Notes under the pieces: generated by a model
What the model saw: the letters and a program-made list of their open reading frames with translations, nothing else
Databases searched by the model: none
What the model was told of the DNA's origin: nothing
Source: a virus
Reading direction: 5' to 3' (one strand)
Length of the DNA stretch: 64,000 nt
Virus record (IMG/VR): IMGVR_UViG_3300046758_000611
Location: 62,001-126,000 of that record
In this document: positions 56,506 through 64,000 of the stretch, piece after piece
Layout of the letters: every line of letters begins with the position of its first letter
How positions within the stretch are numbered: position 1 is the stretch's first letter
Translations under genes and position numbers: made by a program

Positions 56506-58095
56506 ATGAAAAAATACTTTTATGAAAAAAACAATCTTGCGGAATGTAGAGTCAATATAACATTCCACGAACTTCTTCAAAAGAATGGAAAAGAATTAGA
56601 AGAGTGGATTGATGAACTTAGAAACTATATTGTTGAAACTTGGGATAACGAAGGTCTTCCTCCGAGAACTGGTAAAAACGAAAAAGACATCATAGCAAAT
56701 TTAAATAAGTTATCAGGATATAATGTATATAAGTTTCAACACACAGACGAAATGGACGGAACAAATACCATCATTAAAAACTTTAATAAGTTCGCAACTG
56801 TGGTTGATCAGTTTTTTCCAACGATGCTTAAAACTAAAATAGGTTCTAGTAAGCATACATCTTGGAGTGTATATGATTGCTTTGCTAATCCAGAGAAACG
56901 AGAAAGTTTCCACACTTGTATGAGAAGAACGGTCCGACGAGATTCATTTTATGCTCACGGAAGAACAATCAAGAAAAATGATTATGATGTTCCGTGTCCA
57001 ACTGAAAACGCAGAAGAGTGGGTTCGTAATTTTGTCAAAGAGAAACATCTACATCCATATAACGACTTTTGGATTATTGAGTTGTTTACAGAAAAAAAGT
57101 TTGATTCATATGAAGCAAGCAGTTTAATGTTAACGGCAAAGCAAATCAAGAAATTATACAAAGAAGGTTTGCTTAAATTAAACAACATTAGAAATTTAGA
57201 AAGAACTGCAAACTTCGGTGACGATATAGAAAATATAAATGATGTAATTATCGAAGACGAAAAAGAAGTACAATTCAAATTCAGTATTCGTTACTACAAC
57301 AAGAACTCAAGAATCTTTCCGTCAGCAATGGAAGCATTTAAACTTGGTCTTAGTCAACCAGCAGTAAACTTTCCTCCGTTGACTGCAAAGTATATTTATC
57401 AGACGTACACAGATCACATTCAAGATAAAAGCAATCTTCATATATATGATCCAAGTGCAGGTTGGGGTGGACGTATTCTAGGTGCTATGTCAGTACACGA
57501 TAGACAAATTCATTATATAGGAACTGATCCAAACACAGACAATTATATAGATGAACTAAATCAAAGTCGTTATGAATATCTTGCCGACTTCTTTAATGAC
57601 AAAACAAACGGAGGTAATCCGTTCTTTGGTCATCGTAACACTTACGATGTTTATCAGAATGGAAGTGAAGAAATTCACAAGAATCCGAGTTTTCAAAAAT
57701 ACAAAGGTAAACTTGATTTGGTTTTTACAAGTCCACCATATTTTAATCGTGAACAATATTCAGCAGATGAATCTCAGAGTTTCAAAAAGTTTCCAGAGTA
57801 TGAAGATTGGAGAGACAACTTTCTTCGTCCTACTTTGAAGACGGCTGCCGAGTATTTGAAGAACGATAGATATCTACTTTGGAATATCGCAGACATCGCA
57901 GACGGAGACGGATTTATGCCATTAGAAAAAGATAGTCGTGATATTCTTGCGGAATATGGACTTGAGTATGTTGAAACTCTTAAAATGCTTATGACAACAA
58001 TGCGTGGTGTTAAAGCAGAAACGGTTAAGAATTGTTGCAAGATAAACGGAGAGTTGCAAAAGTATGAACCTATCTTTGTGTTTTACAAGAAGTAA
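56506..58095 (+). CDS. DNA methyltransferase-like protein (SPPY motif) with large N-terminal region
   Basis: A 529-residue protein starting at the ATG one base after the PLP gene stop; a GTG at 56497 is an alternative. The C-terminal 230 residues are a class I methyltransferase: SAM-binding 'YDPSAGWGGRILGAM' (about 313-327) and catalytic motif IV 'VFTSPPYFNREQY' (about 407-419), as in N6-adenine or N4-cytosine DNA methylases. The first 300 residues are unrecognised and include a Cys/His cluster ('FHTCMRRTVRR'). They might be a target-recognition domain. Its stop abuts the convergent gene at 58096. Confidence 0.7.
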   Translation: MKKYFYEKNNLAECRVNITFHELLQKNGKELEEWIDELRNYIVETWDNEGLPPRTGKNEKDIIANLNKLSGYNVYKFQHTDEMDGTNTIIKNFNKFATVVDQFFPTMLKTKIGSSKHTSWSVYDCFANPEKRESFHTCMRRTVRRDSFYAHGRTIKKNDYDVPCPTENAEEWVRNFVKEKHLHPYNDFWIIELFTEKKFDSYEASSLMLTAKQIKKLYKEGLLKLNNIRNLERTANFGDDIENINDVIIEDEKEVQFKFSIRYYNKNSRIFPSAMEAFKLGLSQPAVNFPPLTAKYIYQTYTDHIQDKSNLHIYDPSAGWGGRILGAMSVHDRQIHYIGTDPNTDNYIDELNQSRYEYLADFFNDKTNGGNPFFGHRNTYDVYQNGSEEIHKNPSFQKYKGKLDLVFTSPPYFNREQYSADESQSFKKFPEYEDWRDNFLRPTLKTAAEYLKNDRYLLWNIADIADGDGFMPLEKDSRDILAEYGLEYVETLKMLMTTMRGVKAETVKNCCKINGELQKYEPIFVFYKK

Positions 58096-59841
58096 TTAAA
58101 TAGAACTTGAAAAATCTACTCGGTCTACATCAACTCCGAAAAATTTCATAAGTAGTCTAATTGCTTTTTTACCTTGTGCTACTATAAAGTCAAATGCAGC
58201 GGATATAGCATCTGACACCCATTTCCATGCTTTTTTCAAAACTTCCATAGTTGAATCTTTAAGTTTCTTGAATCCACCTTTTACGTTATCGACACCCTTT
58301 TTTAATAAATCAGTTGCATCACTAAAAAAACCTTCACACATCAATAACCTAAGAGAGTTAAACAATTCCATTTCATTTAGATTTTGGAAATTTTCATTTA
58401 ATACTTTATTTCCACCATCCACTTTATTAAATGCTTCTTTCATGATTGTAGAAAACGTTGGTATATATTTTACTCCATCCTTTTCCTCGGCAAGTCGGTT
58501 CACGGCAGACTCAGCTGCTTTCTTTGCAGTATCAGCTGCTTTCATAATATTACCACGCAGAGCAATATATGGAGTTGATCCAGAACCTGTTTTAAACGAA
58601 GCATAAAAGTGACACTTTGATGTCAAATCACTTAATCCTGCTTCGATATCAAAATACTTAGTAACTTTACCAGAGGGAGGATCAAATTCTACAATCGTAT
58701 CAGCACGTGAATCAGATGCAGTACCGAACTTAACATCACCCGAAGCAGCCTCAAACACAAATGCTTCTTTTAATTTAGGATTACTACTAAACTCTTGATT
58801 CAGATTCAACGTAATTACATTTCCTGCCTGTGTTGCATCTTCAACATCTTTTATTTGGTTTTGCATATCTTCAAGTTCTTTTAAAGCTTGTGGTGATCCA
58901 TCGTCTTTTAGTTTTTTTACTTTATCTTTGAATGCATCAATCGTTCCTTTATATCCTGATTTGCTTGTATCAAGCACCCCCGTTTTCAAAGTATTAAAAA
59001 CTTTTTTTAGTTCTGAACTTTCGTTTTCCCCAAATTTTTGGAAAGCAACCTCAAGTGTAGCAAATGCTTCAATTCTTTTGGCACTCATAATTTGAGAACC
59101 ACCTTTCTTTTTCAATGAAATTCGTTGACCACGATCACCCTTAACATCAGTTTTGGGAGTTTTACTTGGTTTATCTTTTTTACCTGCATCTGTGAATATT
59201 TTTGACCACTCGGAACTAACAGGAGCACCCCCCTTTCCACCTCCAATTTGTTGTAAAGCTCCTATTCCCTCTTTAAGAAATGCGTCTGCGAGGTTATTTG
59301 CCTGATCTCTAAGACCAGCCGAACCCCAAAATCCTTTATCGTTAATGCGTTTCCATTCATCTGCATATTCACCACTTGATAAATCTGCATTTTTGTTTTT
59401 CTTAAACGCAAGAGCAACTGCAATCATTGCTTCCCAATCTTCACCAGAAGGTTTCTTTGCACCCTTTACGGTTGACAGATCATTGAATGCTTTTCCTATG
59501 TATGCAGGAACTACACCGAACAGTTGATTTATCTTTCCTTTTTTATTACCCCAATCAACCAGATCATCTTTGTTGTTTGCTTTTAAAAGTTCTGCTTTCA
59601 TTTGTTTCCACAACTTTTTATCTTTAATCTTTAACTTTTTGTTTTTGTTATCTCTAAGATCATTTGAATCTACTTTTGAAATAAACATTTTCTTGTTATC
59701 TCTATGAGAATCAATAGTAAACAGAGTTGCCAATCCACCAAGACCACCATTTTTATCAGATGCTTCGTTTAGTAACTCGGCAAAATCTGTCGGAATCTCA
59801 ACCAAAGATGAATTCTTTATATAATGCTCTATAATGTCCAC
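58096..59841 (-). CDS. Conserved-type large phage protein of unknown function
   Basis: A 581-residue, Lys/Ala/Asp-rich protein starting with GTG at 59841; no ATG lies nearby. Most of it looks helical. Residues about 360-430 contain 'FEAASGDVKFGTASDSRADT' and 'KVTKYFDIEAGLSDLT', a pattern I recall in unannotated proteins of T4-like phages near the tail and packaging genes, and possibly nuclease-like. The last 60 residues are amphipathic ('AAFDFIVAQGKKAIRLLMKF'). The start is preceded by TATTTATT. Role unknown. Confidence 0.5.
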   Translation of the reverse strand: MDIIEHYIKNSSLVEIPTDFAELLNEASDKNGGLGGLATLFTIDSHRDNKKMFISKVDSNDLRDNKNKKLKIKDKKLWKQMKAELLKANNKDDLVDWGNKKGKINQLFGVVPAYIGKAFNDLSTVKGAKKPSGEDWEAMIAVALAFKKNKNADLSSGEYADEWKRINDKGFWGSAGLRDQANNLADAFLKEGIGALQQIGGGKGGAPVSSEWSKIFTDAGKKDKPSKTPKTDVKGDRGQRISLKKKGGSQIMSAKRIEAFATLEVAFQKFGENESSELKKVFNTLKTGVLDTSKSGYKGTIDAFKDKVKKLKDDGSPQALKELEDMQNQIKDVEDATQAGNVITLNLNQEFSSNPKLKEAFVFEAASGDVKFGTASDSRADTIVEFDPPSGKVTKYFDIEAGLSDLTSKCHFYASFKTGSGSTPYIALRGNIMKAADTAKKAAESAVNRLAEEKDGVKYIPTFSTIMKEAFNKVDGGNKVLNENFQNLNEMELFNSLRLLMCEGFFSDATDLLKKGVDNVKGGFKKLKDSTMEVLKKAWKWVSDAISAAFDFIVAQGKKAIRLLMKFFGVDVDRVDFSSSI

Positions 59842-59867
59842 GACAATAAATATATATCAAAGTAGAT

Positions 59868-61424
59868 TTATTGTATTCTTTCGGGATAATCTGTAAATAC
59901 ACCATTTACACCCAACTCACGCAAATATCTAATAGCACGAAGTTCATTCACGGTATATACATATATTTTCATGTTATTTTCATTACAATACTCAACGATG
60001 GGTGGTGTAATATCTTCTATATACAAATTTACAGAATATATATTTTTTTCAAAGTAGTCTTTCTTAAAATTCTTTATGTCTCTCAGTATGACATTATCTT
60101 CGTGAAATAATTGGGACACATTAATATCGGAATCACTTCGTCTTATCAAATTGACGGTTGCACAACTAAACGAACTTAATACAATATCAACATTCCTCCA
60201 TTGTTTCTTTTTTTGATAATCTCTAACAATAGCAACAATATTAGTTGCAATGCTACTATCCTTAACTTCAATATTAACACCACACCTTCCATCTATGCAA
60301 TCCAATGCTTGTTGCAAAGTGGGAATTCTTTCACAATTAGCATAAATTAATTTATCAAATTCATGTGATTCCAAATCACTCATTTTTTTATCTACACCAA
60401 ACATTCTATTTGCATTGTAATCGTGAAATACACACATTTTCCTATCAATATATTGAACATCAAATTCAATCATATCACAATTATATTCAATTGCTTTTTC
60501 AAACGCAGAAAGTGTATTTTCAGTGCAAGTGCCACTTGCCCCACGATGAGCAATATTAACAAACTTATACTCTTCTATTTCCGAAAAAAATTGTTTTATT
60601 TTACAAAACACACTACATTCTAACCCCTTGTCATAAATTGTAAGATGTGTATTTAATTTTGTTGTATATAATTTTTTGTATGTTGATGCAATCTTTTTGA
60701 AAGCACGAACACCACTACTATAAAAGACAGTAGGATCATTATATTCTTGTATTTGAAACACAGGACACAGAATTCTATCTAATATAGTTTTAGAAACATT
60801 AGACATTTTACGAAGTTCATTTGTTGCGGACAAATTAATTAGTGGTTGATTTAGTTCAGGCATCTCACTATGATTCGTAATACACTCAAGCATTATTTTT
60901 TGTAGATTAAATTTCTTACAAATTTTATTGTAAATCATGACACCTGGTAAAAGTTTATTGAATACATTTTTAACCCCAAACGGGCAATTAATTAAAACCA
61001 TACCCGCAAATCTTACATCTTTTAAAGTAGACACATAAGCACCCACACAACCACCAAGTGAAAATCCTATAAAGTAAACTTTATCACACTCATTAGAAAC
61101 TTTTTCATATTTACTTTTTACGTCATCTACCCAATCATTCCAAGTCACTTTTGTAATATTATCAGAATCGTATCCGTGACCACGCAATTCAACAAGATGA
61201 GTATCCCATCCGAAATTTTCAAAAACAAAATCACTAAGAGGGACCATTTGTTCGTGCTTTGATAAAAAACCATGACACAAAATAACCCCAACTTTTTGAG
61301 TTGAGGTTTTTTTGACCTTCTTTGATGAAATGCTTTTTTGCATTTCATTTTCCATGCACATATTGTTGTGTTTGCAACTTATTGGATATTTACATTCTTT
61401 TTTTGTGCATTTTTGTGATTCCAT
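59868..61424 (-). CDS. Alpha/beta-hydrolase fused to glycerophosphodiester phosphodiesterase
   Basis: A 518-residue fusion. Residues 6-23 have four Cys (positions 6, 11, 17, 23) that could bind metal. Residues about 44-280 form an alpha/beta-hydrolase of the lysophospholipase type: oxyanion HG at 51-52, nucleophile Ser122 in 'GFSLGG', acid candidate Asp230; where the catalytic His is expected ('DKGLEC', about 265-270) there is none. Residues 288-518 are a GDPD domain with all key residues: 'AHRGASGTCTENT' (His293, Glu302), 'MIEFDV' (Glu320, Asp322), 'FHD' (His334) and 'NIEVKD'. The pair could deacylate a phospholipid and split the remaining glycerophosphodiester. Confidence 0.75.
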   Translation of the reverse strand: MESQKCTKKECKYPISCKHNNMCMENEMQKSISSKKVKKTSTQKVGVILCHGFLSKHEQMVPLSDFVFENFGWDTHLVELRGHGYDSDNITKVTWNDWVDDVKSKYEKVSNECDKVYFIGFSLGGCVGAYVSTLKDVRFAGMVLINCPFGVKNVFNKLLPGVMIYNKICKKFNLQKIMLECITNHSEMPELNQPLINLSATNELRKMSNVSKTILDRILCPVFQIQEYNDPTVFYSSGVRAFKKIASTYKKLYTTKLNTHLTIYDKGLECSVFCKIKQFFSEIEEYKFVNIAHRGASGTCTENTLSAFEKAIEYNCDMIEFDVQYIDRKMCVFHDYNANRMFGVDKKMSDLESHEFDKLIYANCERIPTLQQALDCIDGRCGVNIEVKDSSIATNIVAIVRDYQKKKQWRNVDIVLSSFSCATVNLIRRSDSDINVSQLFHEDNVILRDIKNFKKDYFEKNIYSVNLYIEDITPPIVEYCNENNMKIYVYTVNELRAIRYLRELGVNGVFTDYPERIQ

Positions 61425-61457
61425 CCTAATACAATATATATTGGACAGAATTCAAAA

Positions 61458-61784
61458 TCAATCCCAATTTCCTTGTGCAGGATACATATCGTAGTTGGAA
61501 TTTAGATAACTATTTTTTTGATCAAGATATTCTTCATACATTTCCTTTTGACGATACTCAGTAAGTTTATCATTCATACGTTTACCCATCCACAATGCCT
61601 CTAATGCCAATTCACGAATTGCTCCGAGATTATATGCTTCGTCTTGGGCATTTTCAAATATCAAACGAACTACATTACATACGGTTCTTTTCTCGTCCAT
61701 ATTAGACGGAACAATGTCTTTTAATGCTTGTTCTCTATCTTCCTTTGAAAAGGGTTTTCCTTTAAATTCTTTTTTATCTGCCAT
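61458..61784 (-). CDS. Small helical protein of unknown function
   Basis: Starting at the ATG at 61784 gives 108 residues: a charged N-terminus (MADKKEFKGKPFSKEDREQA) and mainly helices (about 35-90), ending 'MYPAQGNWD'. An upstream extension to 61847 is open but begins within the SET gene. TATTTATA lies 4-11 bases before the ATG, too close for a normal leader. No family is recognised. Confidence 0.5.
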   Translation of the reverse strand: MADKKEFKGKPFSKEDREQALKDIVPSNMDEKRTVCNVVRLIFENAQDEAYNLGAIRELALEALWMGKRMNDKLTEYRQKEMYEEYLDQKNSYLNSNYDMYPAQGNWD

Positions 61785-61795
61785 GTCTATAAATA

Positions 61796-62125
61796 TTATA
61801 AAAACTGACTTTTCTTCCAACTTTCTGAGCTTTCTATGTTGATACAAATATCTGCGTTTTCGTAAAAGTTAATTGTAAGTTCATCTCCACATTTAACATC
61901 ATTGATAGTAAACATATGCAAATCTTTGCCGACAATTTTATTTATACAATTATTAGTATTGCTATGATTCTGAAAATTACCAACATCGGTTGCTTCACCA
62001 ACAACAACTTTGTGGTTAATCAATCCAATTCCTATATGACTTAAACCAATATCAGTATTTGCTTTTATATTCTCGGTAGCAATTAAACCGTGTCCGTGAA
62101 TATAAGATTCACTCAGTTTAAACAT
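61796..62125 (-). CDS. Minimal SET-domain protein
   Basis: A 109-residue protein with the SET hallmarks in order: 'GHGLIATENIKANTDIG' (about 11-27, N-terminal SET strand), 'GNFQNHSNTNNCIN' (about 49-62, the N-H-S-x2-x-N-C motif that binds SAM) and 'INDVKCGDELTINFY' (about 74-88, the G-x-E-L-x3-Y motif). SET proteins methylate lysines; the closest in size is the about 119-residue viral vSET. The Tyr of the last motif is present. A ribosome site GGAAG lies 6 bases before the ATG, inside the end of the upstream gene. Confidence 0.65.
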   Translation of the reverse strand: MFKLSESYIHGHGLIATENIKANTDIGLSHIGIGLINHKVVVGEATDVGNFQNHSNTNNCINKIVGKDLHMFTINDVKCGDELTINFYENADICINIESSESWKKSQFL

Positions 62126-63048
62126 TATCTTCCTGCGAAGTCATCCATCTTGAACTTCGTCTTAAACTTTTTGTTAATGTCATCGAGAAACTTCTGAGAT
62201 TCAGGAGCAGTTACTTCACCCCAATCCAAATCACCATCAAATGTTTCAAGACTTCCGTCACGATTCATAGCAACCGACATAAGATGTCCGTTATCAACCA
62301 TAAAGGCAGCCCCATACTTTTCCATAGGAATCATTTTGGCTTTCTTTGCTTCGTTCATATTCAATTTATTTTTTAAATAACCACGAACAAGTTCACGTAA
62401 TTTTGTTTCTTGTTCGGCAAATACCTTACCACTATATTTATCAGATTTCAATTTATATTTCCTTACTATACTAGATAGTGCAGGTGCATTACCTGCAAAG
62501 TGTTTATTTGTTTCTTTGAAAAATGCTAAAAGTGCTTCTTTACCTTTTAAATCCATTTTACTTTTAAGTGCAGATTTAATAGCATCTCCACCTTTGATTA
62601 CTTGCAAACTAACTGGATTAGCATTTGAACCTGTATTCTTTTTAATTTTGTCCAACATTCCTGTAACGGTGCTTCCGATTGCGACAATCAAAGTTTTCAT
62701 TTCAAGGTCTTCTAAATTAGCAGGAAGAATACGAGCATTAAATTTTGCTTCTTTCATTGTATCTTGAAATATCTGCTCTTCCATTGAATACATTTTATTT
62801 GCTTGCCAAGTTTCAAATCGTCCGGCCTCTTTTCCGTTAACCATCCCATGCATAACCCAAGTAAATCTTTTTGAATTTGATTCGGCATCAAGGTCTTTAT
62901 ATTTTTTCTGTGCATCTTTTAGGTTCTTAAACACCTCAACACCACTTCCGTTAGATGTAATTTTTCCATTTTTTACACCAACAACTTGAACAGGCATATT
63001 AGGACGATACCCTTTCCACTCCTCACAAACAATATTTTCGGACTTCAT
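62125..63048 (-). CDS. Basic protein of unknown function upstream of SET gene
   Basis: A 307-residue protein from the ATG at 63048; 17 more open codons upstream are Ile/Phe-rich, AT-rich and unlikely. It is Lys-rich, with 'ALSSIVRKYKLKSDKYSGKV' in the middle and 'AAFMVDNGHLMSVAMNRDGS' then 'KKFKTKFKMDDFAGR' at the end. No domain is recognised. Its stop overlaps the SET gene start (TAATG), so they are coupled, and it might supply the SET substrate or partner. TATTTATT lies about 5 bases before the ATG. Confidence 0.5.
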   Translation of the reverse strand: MKSENIVCEEWKGYRPNMPVQVVGVKNGKITSNGSGVEVFKNLKDAQKKYKDLDAESNSKRFTWVMHGMVNGKEAGRFETWQANKMYSMEEQIFQDTMKEAKFNARILPANLEDLEMKTLIVAIGSTVTGMLDKIKKNTGSNANPVSLQVIKGGDAIKSALKSKMDLKGKEALLAFFKETNKHFAGNAPALSSIVRKYKLKSDKYSGKVFAEQETKLRELVRGYLKNKLNMNEAKKAKMIPMEKYGAAFMVDNGHLMSVAMNRDGSLETFDGDLDWGEVTAPESQKFLDDINKKFKTKFKMDDFAGR

Positions 63049-63079
63049 AAATAATAAATATATATCTATAACAAAAAAG

Positions 63080-63265
63080 TTATGGTTTATAATAAACACT
63101 TGCAGTTACCATCAATTGCTTGCCTTCGTATGACTCAGTTGTAATGTTTCTTCCACTTGAACTTGCAATAATTTTTGTTTTCCCACTTGCAGAATCTTTT
63201 GGTTCTTTTTCTATCGGCAAACGAATGACTACTTCATTTGTTTCTTTGTCTATTTCTACTTTCAT
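63080..63265 (-). CDS. Small 61-residue protein of unknown function
   Basis: Not recognised. A 61-residue protein with three or four predicted beta strands ('NEVVIRLPIEKE', 'GKQLMVTASVYYKP'). It has a strong ribosome site AAAGGAG about 8 bases before the ATG, which supports it as a real gene. It is the last protein gene before the tRNA cluster, 18 bases from the tRNA-Ala CCA end. Confidence 0.6.
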   Translation of the reverse strand: MKVEIDKETNEVVIRLPIEKEPKDSASGKTKIIASSSGRNITTESYEGKQLMVTASVYYKP

Positions 63266-63283
63266 TTTGATGCTCCTTTGAAA

Positions 63284-63359
<76 letters not shown>

Positions 63360-63408
63360 AATTATTTATATATAATGTATATATACATATATGTGTATAT
63401 AATAAAAG

Positions 63409-63498
63409 TGGCGGAGGATGCAGGATTCGAACCTGCGGAACCCGTAAGAGTTCAATGGTTTTCAAGACCACCGCCTTAAACCACTCAGCCAATCCTCC
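63409..63498 (-). tRNA. tRNA-Ser (TGA)
   Basis: Cloverleaf with a long variable arm as expected for serine. Anticodon loop CTTGAAA gives anticodon TGA; acceptor GGAGGAT/ATCCTCC, discriminator G and encoded CCA. Confidence 0.95.
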
Positions 63499-63510
63499 AG
63501 TTTTTATTTG

Positions 63511-63601
63511 TGGCGGAGAGAACAGGATTCGAACCTGCGGAAGGATTTATTCCTTCAACGGTTTAGCAAACCGTCGCCTTAAGCCACTCAGCCATCTCTC
63601 C
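63511..63601 (-). tRNA. tRNA-Ser (GCT)
   Basis: Second serine tRNA with a long variable arm (AAGGA...TCCTT hairpin). Anticodon loop TTGCTAA gives GCT; acceptor GGAGAGA/TCTCTCC, discriminator G, encoded CCA. Confidence 0.95.
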
Positions 63602-63611
63602 TTACTTAAAT

Positions 63612-63688
63612 TGGCCTCCTCACGGAGATTCGAACTCCGGTTGCATGGATGAAAACCATGTGTCCTAACCTGACTAGACGATAAGGAG
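63612..63688 (-). tRNA. tRNA-Glu (TTC)
   Basis: Acceptor CTCCTTA/TGAGGAG with one T-G pair. Anticodon loop TTTTCAT gives TTC; T arm CGGAG-TTCGAAT-CTCCG; discriminator G and encoded CCA. Confidence 0.9.
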
Positions 63689-63696
63689 AAAAAATA

Positions 63697-63771
63697 TGGC
63701 TGCTCGGGTTGGATTCGAACCAACGACCAAGTGATTAACAGTCACCTGCTCTGCCACTGAGCTACCGAGCA
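63697..63771 (-). tRNA. tRNA-Asn (GTT)
   Basis: Acceptor TGCTCGG/CCGAGCA, anticodon loop CTGTTAA giving GTT, T arm GTTGG-TTCGAAT-CCAAC, discriminator G, encoded CCA. Confidence 0.95.
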
Positions 63772-63796
63772 ACACTGAAGACTCTTATTAAAGTTG

Positions 63797-63873
63797 TGGT
63801 CGGGATAGCAGGATTTGAACCTGCGACCTCTTGCTCCCAAAGCAAGCGCGATACCAGGCTACGCTATATCCCG
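63797..63873 (-). tRNA. tRNA-Pro (TGG)
   Basis: Acceptor CGGGATA/TATCCCG, anticodon loop TTTGGGA giving TGG, T arm GCAGG-TTCAAAT-CCTGC, discriminator A, encoded CCA. Confidence 0.95.
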
Positions 63874-63884
63874 ATATAAAAAAA

Positions 63885-63960
63885 TGGAGCCACCTGTCGG
63901 AATCGAACCGACGACATCCTCATTACAAGTGAGGTGCTCTACCAGCTGAGCTAAGGTGGC
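63885..63960 (-). tRNA. tRNA-Thr (TGT)
   Basis: Acceptor GCCACCT/AGGTGGC, anticodon loop CTTGTAA giving TGT, T arm GTCGG-TTCGATT-CCGAC, discriminator T, encoded CCA. Confidence 0.95.
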
Positions 63961-63974
63961 AATAAAATTGATTA

Positions 63975-64000
63975 TGGAGCATCGGACAGGACTCGAACCT
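63975..64000 (-). tRNA. Partial tRNA, 3' end only, cut by the window edge
   Basis: Only the T arm start (GGTTCGAGTCC), the 3' acceptor half CCGATGC, discriminator T and encoded CCA are visible. The anticodon lies outside the window, so its identity is unknown. Confidence 0.8.

Overview
The window looks like part of a large, AT-rich, T4-like myovirus genome, probably marine. The evidence is a T4-type baseplate block (gp6-, gp25- and gp5-like proteins), a gp55-like late sigma factor, a gp61-like primase and gp47-like nuclease, plus the Hsp20, PhoH and 2OG-oxygenase genes that are common in marine T4-like phages. A tRNA cluster lies at the right edge. The host cannot be named from the sequence. 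No integrase, transposase or CRISPR array was seen.

Layout. (1) 1-2573, minus strand: a cut-off GT9-like glycosyltransferase, then replication and recombination genes (short gp47-like nuclease, gp61-like primase, RuvC-like resolvase). (2) 2610-31243, minus: virion genes, including a 1472-aa FG-GAP/dockerin/LysM protein, a 3511-aa tail protein, gp6, gp25 and a gp5-like spike, followed by the gp55-like sigma factor. (3) 31250-33105, minus: a membrane coiled-coil protein that appears to be joined by a -1 frameshift at an A10 tract to a 145-residue Thr-Pro linker and a C-terminal tail. (4) 33228-41668, minus: Hsp20, an HD hydrolase, a glycosyltransferase, three virion proteins and PhoH. (5) 41706-58095, plus: an accessory island with five glycosyltransferases, a nucleotide-sugar dehydrogenase, DHH phosphoesterase, cupin, HxGH nucleotidyltransferase and SDR epimerase. 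It ends in a tightly coupled cassette of 2OG oxygenase, Cys/His protein, PLP-fold enzyme and DNA methyltransferase. (6) 58096-63265, minus: a 581-aa phage protein, an alpha/beta-hydrolase fused to a GDPD phosphodiesterase, a minimal SET-domain protein and small proteins. (7) 63284-64000, minus: seven complete tRNA genes and one cut tRNA gene, all with encoded CCA.

How it fits together. Block 2 builds a contractile tail and is probably read late by the gp55-like factor. The motif TATTTATA, the exact reverse complement of the T4 late promoter, recurs in the coding direction upstream of many transcription-unit starts. One copy sits just after a clear intrinsic terminator. The plus-strand island carries enough sugar-nucleotide and glycosyltransferase functions to modify virion, DNA or host-surface glycans. 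Its last four genes could form a small-molecule or DNA-modification pathway. The hydrolase-GDPD fusion suggests phospholipid breakdown. The points most worth a second look are the A10 frameshift, the hydrolase-GDPD fusion, the SET protein, the oxygenase/PLP/methyltransferase cassette, the dockerin-LysM virion protein and the inverted promoter-like motif. All family assignments are by eye from motifs; no database search was run.
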